DNA from: Parelaphostrongylus tenuis | Lineage: Eukaryota; Nematoda; Chromadorea; Rhabditida; Metastrongylidae | Length of the DNA: 64,000 bases | Reading direction: 5' to 3' | Assembly (NCBI GenBank): GCA_019055375.1 | Contig: JAHQIW010005992.1 | Span: 1 to 64,000 of the forward strand | Shown: in pieces, positions 57,086-64,000 of the stretch | Layout of the letters: each line of letters opens with the position of its first letter | Numbering within the stretch: the first letter of the stretch is position 1 | Position numbers and translations under genes: made by a program | Notes under the pieces: generated by a model | What the model was told of the DNA's origin: nothing | Databases searched by the model: none | What the model saw: only the letters and a program-made list of their open reading frames with translations

Positions 57086-57222
57086 CTTTTATGAGGTATG
57101 GTACGGCACTTATACAGTCGGCTTTTAAACTCTGTATTAGCACAATGCCTTTCACTTCAGCTGATCCCTTGCAGAAGGATAAGTCTAGCACTGTATAAGT
57201 GCCGTACAAGACCTCATAAAAG
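57086..57222. repeat. Short palindromic element with 33-bp arms
   Basis: 57086-57118 and 57190-57222 are inverted copies with two mismatches (CTTTTATGAGGT..GTACGG, CACTTATACAGT). The central part has GTATTAGCACAATGCCTTTC, similar to the family D core. Probably a deleted D element. Confidence 0.7.
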
Positions 57223-57386
57223 GCTCAAAACATGTTATGAGATTATCAGATTATCACTGTATATGAGAACGTCTATAAAAGAAGTCAAATGAAGAACTAT
57301 GATGACATCTGGTCAATGTATGTAATGAGGTGGTATTAACTCTAAAAGGTTTTGATCTCAATATTTTATTTGAGAACCAAAACGAC

Positions 57387-57953
57387 CATGTAATTGATTC
57401 TTTTCATTATTATTTGAGCCAACATGTCATGTGTTCTGGTAGGGGCTCTTGTACAGCCCGAGACACGTGTTTCGTCCTTACAGACTCATCAGCCGGGCAG
57501 AACCCGTCGTCTGTCGATCTTTTTATAGTCAGTTCTCTCGGGAGCATTACACTCCTTATAGAGAGTTGTCGACGACGTACGTTTTACACTCTATGTCAGG
57601 CGAAATTTTCACCTAACACAGAGTGCTTTCGCACTCGATTGCTAGCTGGCTGGTATTTTTATCATATTATGCCTTTCCTGACAATTCGCCTGACATAGAG
57701 TGTAAAACGTACGTCGTCGACAACTCTCTATAAGGAGTGTAATGCTCCCGAGAGAACTGACTATAAAAAGATCGACACACGACGGGTTCTGCCCGGCTGA
57801 TGAGTGTGTAAGGACGAAACACGTGTCTCGGGCTGTACAAGAGCCCCTACCAGAACACATGACGTGTTGGCTTAAATAATAATGAAAGTCCATTGAAATT
57901 TGAGCGTGGTCTTAATAAAGCACTCGAAGGAAAGGTATAACATGTAATTGATT
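57387..57953. mobile_element. Young family D foldback element with near-identical 203-bp arms
   Basis: 57402-57604 and 57685-57887 are inverted copies differing at 4 positions, around an 80-bp centre. The direct repeat CATGTAATTGATT lies at 57387-57399 and 57941-57953. 53 bp between the right arm and the repeat carry the D outer end (TTTGAGCGTGGTCTTAATAA). The two long open frames, one per strand, are the same arm translated twice. Confidence 0.85.
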
Positions 57954-57984
57954 ACTGATAAAGTATGCAAAGTGTTAATGTCTG

Positions 57985-58265
57985 GTGCGTGGAGCGCACT
58001 GGTTAGAGGTGCGCTGTGGCACAAACGTGGTCAATGGTCTGATTCTGCACACAAATTCACGGAGCCCTCTATCTTTCCCAGCTCGAGGAGTTGATACCAG
58101 ACTTGTCTAGAAAGATAGCAGAACTGACTCAACACACCTACTAGCCATCACAAGTCGATGGGAAGGCCATATGTGCAATCAGTTATTTCAAACGATCCTC
58201 TGTAAGGTTGAATGCATGGCGCATCATTCACAGAGCGATTGATTTTGAGAGCTACCGCGTCGAAA
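57985..58265 (+). mobile_element. SINE-B copy, diverged
   Basis: GTGCGTGGAGCGCACTGGTT, AGAGGTGCGCTGTGGCAC, TACCAGACTTGTCTAGAAAG, GGCCATATGTGCAATCAG, TTGAATGCATGGCGCATC. Confidence 0.72.
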
Positions 58266-58527
58266 ACCTTGCTGGAAATAAAGCTCGTTTCCTGGTAGAT
58301 TGTTTCAAGGGTTTCATGTGGTATGTTGTAGCACTTCGAGTGCTGGAAGTATATATGGCTTTCTAACACGTTTCATTACTATCACAAGCAAATCGGCTAT
58401 TTGCAGCCTGTTATAGGGAAACGACGCCGAACATGTTACATACCGCAAAAGGTGAAAAGATCACCCAACGTGAAATTCCTCTAGAGTGATTGTCGATTGA
58501 TACAGGCTTGAGTTACAGCTCGCGTAA

Positions 58528-58528
<1 letters not shown>

Positions 58529-58561
<33 letters not shown>

Positions 58562-58625
58562 ATAATTCAGTCGACTATTTTGAGGCCTCTCTTAAAAATT
58601 CAAAATAGTCTCGTAGAATATTAAA
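58529..58625. repeat. (AT)n run followed by a family I end
   Basis: (AT)n to about 58559, then CAGTCGACTATTTTGAGGCC, TCTCTTAAAAATTC, AAAATAGTC. Matches the family I end at 11625-11660. Confidence 0.5.
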
Positions 58626-58629
58626 ACAA

Positions 58630-59255
58630 TGTAGTGTAACACATTTGACGTCGATTTCTTATGATAAAGAGCGGTAGCCAAATAGCATGTGCTACTGATA
58701 AGGCTTGCTAGAAAGCGAAAATATGCGCCTAGCCCTAGAAGTGCCATAACAGATCTCTTGAATGACTCAAAACATTCCATCAGACTTGGACACTCCCCAC
58801 CTACAATGTAATGGTTTATGGTCAAAGAGTTGTTCGTGATAGTGTTTGCCTTTATTGATAACATTATCAAGATTGAGCTAAATATGGAAATAAACAATTA
58901 TGTATCAATCTTCATCTGCATTTCTATACTCCAATACATCACAACAAAAACATTATCGACGACTCAGGCCTGAGTAGAAGGAATTCTTGATTGATTTCAT
59001 ATGCAGAGTTGAAAAATTGTGCTGCTCAGTAGACCAGTCTCCTGTAGTACATCATAGCTCGTATCCAAAGATTGTCTTGGTTCTACATCAATATCCAAAG
59101 ATTTGTGATTTGCAGTGAGTCGGCCAAATGAAAAAACGCGTGATCGTGAAAGGATCGAACTGTTATGCTCCATATCGCCTCGTAAAGTAAATTTAAGTGT
59201 ACGCTTAAAGGTATTTTTAAATGGTGTTATATAATGCAGTAAACTGTCTTAGCAC
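58630..59255. other. No recognisable gene
   Basis: The 101-codon - frame at 58592-58897 has two hydrophobic stretches but no motif or splice support. 59090-59170 weakly resembles 11480-11550. Confidence 0.25.
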
Positions 59256-59261
59256 TTTCCG

Positions 59262-60125
59262 ATTATATGAGGAAAAATGAATAATTGACCTCATTTGCTG
59301 CACAAGAATTTTTTATAGAAGTGTTAGATCATTTAAAACTTGCTGGCCGTAGCCCCAAGAGACCGGTTTTTTATAACACCTTTTTATAAAACTGCAGCAT
59401 CTAGAAAAAAAACTATGTTTCATACCTGCAGTACGCCTTTATTTCTATACGCATATGATTGGCGGAAGCGCGAAAATCATATCAACGTGTGGAGGAACTT
59501 TTGTGGTGTCTTAATCAACCATTCTATCTGGAGCTCCTTCCAAAGCGGAGAAAAAAATTTACAATCGAATAACGACACGTTCTAACGCGATTGATCGCTC
59601 CGCTGCTGCTCCCCCCGCCCCGTGGAATAGCTGGTAGACAAGCTCACCGAAAATGTAAAACTCGGATATATCCTCCTGATAAACGGTATTTCCACAAAGC
59701 ATACACGGTGTTTGAACATTGATACTTACGCCATCAAATTATCATCAATAGTCTGAAGAAGGAGCTTTGTTCGGCAAGGTGTAAGGCACAAATATTTTCT
59801 TTCTCCTACAACACATTTGAAAGAGCTTTCTCAGAAGCAAACATATTTTTGAGCTCTTCGAAACTTGTGATATCGAATGATTACTAGCACTCTGAGGTAT
59901 GAGTTTTTTCAGCTAAATATAAGCGGGACAAGGAGAAAACACGTGGTGTTGTAAAAGGTACTTTTATTTTCGAGTTCACAGCGTCATAAAGGAGTGTTTT
60001 GGAAATTCGCTTAAGTGCGGCTGCAGAGAGAAATTCTAACTTTCGAATGATTGCTAACACTCCTATGAAAATTTTCTCTCCCGCGGATGAGGTCAGATAA
60101 TCATCTCTCCCCTTATAATCGAGAA
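59262..60125. mobile_element. Family C element, full length
   Basis: The right arm (60125-59935 read on -: GGAGTGTTAGCAATCATTCG, CCAAAACACTCCTTTATGAC, GCTGTGAACTCGAAAATAAA) pairs with the left part (59310-59460). The interior matches 22560-22960, including GCGGAGAAAAAAAT and TAGTCTGAAGAAGGA. No coding sequence seen. Confidence 0.62.
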
Positions 60126-60284
60126 GAACCCAACTTTTCGCAATCATTGCTTTACACTGCAGCAATATTATGAGACTATAATAAGAAAACTACTTCCTTG
60201 GAGTTCAGTACCTTTATTACTTCGAGTTTGCCTCAACAACACAAAGTCTACCTATCTGCAAAAGTGCTAAAGGTTCATTCACAA

Positions 60285-60985
60285 CCAGTATCACCTGTTT
60301 CACCTGTCTTCCCGTTGATCGTCGAATGACTCGAACGGGCACCAGCAACACTTCCATTATTCCCTATCGCGTGCAAAAGTAGCTTAGTGGATACTCCTCG
60401 TTCCATTTCGTTGAGGATCTTATTTTTGTTCTAGGCTTATCGTAAAGAAATCGTACTATTGGGTCGGTGGCCCTCTTGTAAAGCGCTTGATATTTCGAGA
60501 AATCCAGGCGGTAACAGCTTCCGTCCATCGTTTTTAGCTGAAGTACTACTGGTCCTGTCCACATTATTTTCGACACCTTGGTGTGTGGAAAGGCGTCTTT
60601 GATCTTCGACCGTTGACGTAGGTGGGAACTTCAGACCTTTCTCTCACATGTGCGATACGGGATACTTCAAGCATCGATCTTTCGACTGCGCGTTTAATAA
60701 CGCCAAGTGACTTTTCATTCTGCTCACATAGCGAACAGGTTTCTGCTGCATGCGTTAGGGCAGGGATAATTGTCGAATTGAAAAGGTGGGCACGGAGTCG
60801 GATGTTTTCTGTCCCCTTCACTACATCTTCGATGTTCTGAAGCGTTTTTCAAGCCGCTGGCTTCCTCCTGGTCAACTCTGGAGCTACGTCGTTCGTCATG
60901 TTGATTTCACGACCTAGATAGACGTAACTAGAGCATTTGGAGATTGTCACTCTGTTGAGCGTGAATGAAGCATTCAAAACCCATA
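60285..60985 (-). pseudogene. RTE-type LINE 3' end (ORF2 C-terminus)
   Basis: On -: CSSYVYLGREIN-type segment, then IEDVVKGTENIRLRAHLFNS, TIIPALTHAAETCSLCEQNE, KSLGVIKRAVERSMLEVSRI, AHVRER. It aligns with 39915-40560 and ends at the same GGTGAAACAGGTGATAC tail. Frame breaks near 60,840 and 60,590. Confidence 0.82.
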
Positions 60986-61084
60986 ACACAACCAGTATGG
61001 AGGTTAGTTATTCATTCATATTTCTTGAGTATGTGCATGTCTTTTGCTGAAATCTCCATTACTTGGAAACGCTAAAAGTTCTGA

Positions 61085-61425
61085 GCAAATGGCATTAAAA
61101 TATGCGACATAGAGAGTTAATTTCACCATAAATTAATTCATCATGTGCTATCTACAAAACAATTTCTTGCACGTGATTTTCTTTAACTTTTCGGCCATCA
61201 TCATATTTCTTCCATCATTTTTCTTTCTATTTACTTATCTAGGATAGCCCATTACTCATTCAAAAAAATTAGGTGTTAGTATTAGTGAGCATAGGAAAAA
61301 GGACCGTCAATTTACTCTGCGGAAATCCACTAATTACGTGCTATATTATGGGGTATCGGCAAAAGTGCTATACGAGCAGCCAATGTGCGATTGTAGTTTT
61401 GTCGTCATGGTATTGCACACTTTTT
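61085..61425 (-). other. Unidentified module F (copy 4)
   Basis: On -: ACCCCATAATATAGCACGTA, GGAAGAAATATGATGATGG, AGAAAATCACGTGCAAG and AAATTGTTTTGTAGATAGC. It lies 2.5 kb before the start of the next Srx unit at 63.9 kb. Confidence 0.42.
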
Positions 61426-61699
61426 CGGAGTCCCCATATTAATCGACCTGTATTTTTGATTCCAACAGGACCTGCATTGAGTTTACATGCTACGATAGAG
61501 GAAACGATGATATGCTGAACGTGAAATGGTTGACACTAAGCGTTAGCGATGTCAACGAATATCCAGAAACGCAGAATAGATTCTATTCTCTATCGCACAT
61601 CTGAAATTTCCACCTTCATTATAGATTATTTGAATTAGAAGCCAGTTGAAATGTTTTGACACTTGCCTTCAGTCGACTAATTTCCAAGAGCTTCGCTAT

Positions 61700-61798
61700 A
61701 GAACTATGATAAATATATATGTGTATGTACATAGATATACACATATGTATATCTACATATATATAAACATATATATATATATATAAACATATATTATT
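61700..61798. repeat. (AT)n / ATGT low-complexity run
   Basis: TATATGTGTATG, ACATATATATATATATA and similar; directly precedes a SINE-A. Confidence 0.85.
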
Positions 61799-61799
61799 G

Positions 61800-62012
61800 A
61801 TCCTGGGACGCCATGGCCGAGTGGTTGTGCTACTCGTAACGGTGCGCGTGGAGCCGAGTTTTACCCCCAACTCTATCCGGCAGTCAACAACAACACCCAA
61901 TGGAGCGCCACAGCCAGGTTGCGTTCGAAATTGCAAGGAGACTTACCTCCAGCCATATTCGGAGACGTTCAAGAAGAAGACGAACAACGAATTAAATGCT
62001 AGAAATACTGCG
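61800..62012 (+). mobile_element. SINE-A copy
   Basis: CGCCATGGCCGAGTGGTTGT (perfect A-box TGGCCGAGTGG), GTGGAGCCGAGTTTTACCCC, AGTCAACAACAACACCC, CAAGGAGACTTACCTCCAGC, AAGAAGACGAACAACGAATT. Best-preserved head of the three copies. Confidence 0.8.
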
Positions 62013-62019
62013 TGTCGAC

Positions 62020-63475
62020 AAGTCTACTAGTATCTTCAAATATAAATTCTTCAAGAAACCACGATGATTAATTCTTTGCATATCATTGAAAAATCAATAT
62101 TCTAATTCTAGCCAACCAAAAAAGTCAAGCAATGAGTCATAAGCAGCCGATAGTGTCCTCGTATGGCGGATGGCTCGTTTTTCTACTCGCAGCTGACGCC
62201 CGAACTGTGCTTTTCAGTCAAACAGAGGCGAACGTCTGCGGACGATTGGCAGATAGTCACGCCTACTATGGCACTTTAGTCGCCTTAGATCCATCGTCAA
62301 AATCGCCAACATCCGATCCTTTTGCTTAATCTCTTGCATACACTTATACGTCCACCTCTACTTCGACAAGTTCCAAACTAGAATGAGGCTACGCTCTCTC
62401 AGCAGGCAATTCACATGAATATCTAATGCAATACAATCCTTGAGCATTCTGTTAGGTCCAACCTCATTAACAATTCCTCTCCTCTCGTGCCACGTTGCAT
62501 TGTATTGAGAGGACTGTAGGAGAATGCACTGTAGTGAATATATCGCACTGAATGCATCTTTACCCTTTGAGGCTTAGGCTGAATCTGAGAAAAGATTAAT
62601 GCTCATCATGTCATTCTTAACTTTCTCGACTGCTTACCGTACATTGTTTGCCCGAACTCTGGCTCTCACTTATGGCACATCGCCGTGTATCCTGTGTTGT
62701 GCACTGTCTTGAACAGGTTCACATTTCTCACGCTTACGGCAGGGACCTCGTGTACACCTGCAGTAGAAATCTTGTTATCGTCATCAAGCATACTGGTCTA
62801 ATGAAAATACCTACTTTGTAGTACACTTCTATATTTAACACACCTCCTCTCCCATATAATCACTCGTACACTATTTCACTACTACTCTGCGTAGAGCTTC
62901 CCATATCACTCTGCCACAGCGTTCGTATCATCATTAACAATTGTAAACCTATTGAACCGCCACTCTAAAGCATTTCTTGCGGTTATTGTTTGACCTTAGA
63001 TCGTCATTATCGTTATTATTCGTTATGTTAGTAGTTACTATTTGTAGATAAACGGTCAGTTACCCAATCTGAGATTTGCGCTGTGGACACGGTGCTGGCG
63101 AGACCTGTGTGGTCAAGGAAGAACAGTGATCAGCAAGTACAAACGTGCGGATTCAACTTCAACTGCGTATCAATGCGTGAACGAGCACTCGAGCTCCATT
63201 TCTGCACCGAGAATCCAGCGTCGTGGGTTATCTGTCTTCAATAGCCTACACATTCAGTGTGGCATCACAACGTGTCATTTCAACTAACGTATCAATTCTA
63301 ATTCACACCTTCTCAGACACGAAAAAGGGTAGTTGCCTACATTACAGAGATTTCCAGACAGGTGGACCTCAATCTAAATCAGAGGCTCGTCCCAACAGAA
63401 GACTTTCGCACTATATATTTTCAAACATACTGGGAGCCGTGTAGTGAAAAATTACTAGGAAGACGGATCAGATGA
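62020..63475. other. Unassigned region of distinct composition
   Basis: Less A-rich and more C-rich on + than the rest, with little low-complexity sequence. A 65-codon frame at 62132 (SYGGWLVFLLAADARTVLFS) and a 73-codon frame at 63223 have no motif. No match to the other repeats. It could be one larger uncharacterised element. Confidence 0.25.
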
Positions 63476-63512
63476 AATAATATATATATATATATATATA
63501 TATATTGACATA

Positions 63513-63839
63513 TATGTACATATTACGAGCGCATGTGGCGCAGTGGTTAGAGGTGCCTTGCGTCGCACACGAGGTCAATGGTTCGATCTCGCGCTCATGG
63601 CTCACCAAGTCATCCATCCCTCCGGGGTCGGTAAATTGGTACCAGACAGGTCTTAGACTTGTCTGGGAGGATAAGCAGCACTGACTCGGTTCAGCGGGAG
63701 GCCACCGCGAGTCATTGTAAAGGCCAGATGTGCATTCAATCACCTCAAACGAAGTTAAAAATTGAAGGCGAATGCATGGCGCATCCCTCAGGGATTGATT
63801 GACGCCGAGAGCTTTATCCTTTTTTTATGTACATATTAC
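63513..63839 (+). mobile_element. Full-length young SINE-B with a 14-bp target duplication
   Basis: TATGTACATATTAC at 63513-63526 and 63826-63839 brackets a 299-bp element. Head GAGCGCATGTGGCGCAGTGG, TTAGAGG (A box) and ATGGTTCGATCTC (B box); body with the TGGTACCAGACAGG and AGCGGGAGGCCACC blocks; tail GAGAGCTTTATCC then T6. The T-rich tail and long duplication indicate target-primed retrotransposition. Used as the family reference here. Confidence 0.88.
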
Positions 63840-63872
63840 CATGTATATATGCATATATTATATATATATATG

Positions 63873-63916
<44 letters not shown>
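63840..63916. repeat. (AT)n microsatellite
   Basis: Mixed ATGT/AT then a pure AT run; continuous with 63478-63510 before the SINE-B inserted into it. Confidence 0.9.
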
Positions 63917-63917
<1 letters not shown>

Positions 63918-63934
63918 GACTTTTTCCTCTCCTA

Positions 63935-64000
63935 ATCAACAATGTTGGGCTTTTGTTTAAAAATTCTTGTCAAACGAAAACTCATGTTCACTCCGATAAC
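63935..64000 (+). other. Start of another Srx unit, cut by the window end
   Basis: Aligns with 43055-43110 just upstream of Srx exon 1, also preceded by an (AT)n run. An exon 1 would be expected within about 20-80 bases past the window. Confidence 0.5.

Noticed and set aside
57330..57893. Two long open frames on opposite strands with nearly the same protein
   Set aside because: They are the inverted arms of the family D element translated once per strand; no coding function is implied.
8..64000. CRISPR array or bacterial operon
   Set aside because: No regularly spaced repeats, no ribosome-binding sites and no polycistronic layout; the introns and element types are those of a nematode.

Overview
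The window looks like nuclear DNA of a clade V, strongylid-type (hookworm-like) nematode. It is AT-rich, with tiny exons separated by multi-kilobase introns, and it carries nematode Srx-class chemoreceptor exons. Interspersed elements of types known from nematode genomes are dense: RTE-type LINE, Penelope-like, mariner-like, tRNA-derived SINEs and several foldback/MITE families. The long open frames are mostly repeat shadows. The real coding content is in short exons that were found by splice sites, phase and comparison between duplicated copies.

The backbone is a chemoreceptor gene cluster built from repeated units. A complete seven-exon Srx-type 7TM receptor gene lies on + at 43,121-52,480 (849 nt of coding sequence, 282 aa, all intron phases compatible, AATAAA just after the stop). 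A diverged copy runs on + from base 1 to about 9,834 and is a pseudogene: exon 3 is interrupted by an RTE fragment, two acceptors are lost, and exons 5-6 are frameshifted. A fragment with a stop-containing exon 2 is at 19.7-21.2 kb on +. An inverted copy with clean exons 1 and 2 is on - at 26,362-27,849. A fifth copy seems to begin at about 63,935 and run off the window. An unidentified module (F) recurs with these units at 12.4-12.8 (-), 32.9-33.3 (+), 38.0-38.5 (-) and 61.1-61.4 kb (-).

Mobile DNA fills introns and intergenic space. SINE-B (about 300 bp, tRNA-like head) has nine copies; the one at 63.5 kb has a perfect 14-bp target duplication. SINE-A (Ser/Leu-tRNA-like head) has three copies and SINE-G (tRNA-like) at least three. 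Family E carries a tRNA-like cloverleaf inside short terminal inverted repeats. Family D is a long-armed palindromic element with at least ten copies, one with 203-bp arms differing at 4 positions. Family C is a roughly 750-850 bp element with diverged long inverted arms. A Penelope-like element with GIY-YIG and RT-end fragments sits at 16.2-17.8 kb with hammerhead-like terminal motifs. RTE 3' ends are at 21.6-22.2 (-), 39.9-40.6 (+) and 60.3-61.0 kb (-). Mariner-like transposase remnants are at 3, 13, 19, 24.5 and 29 kb.

No rRNA, CRISPR, bacterial operon or viral gene was seen. Apart from the receptor gene, the only other cellular coding candidates are a possible spliced gene at 38.6-39.4 kb, a possible terminal exon at 27.9-28.1 kb and a GC-rich open segment at 42.5 kb, all low confidence. 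Family letters (A-J) are labels made here by comparing copies within the window; they are not database names.
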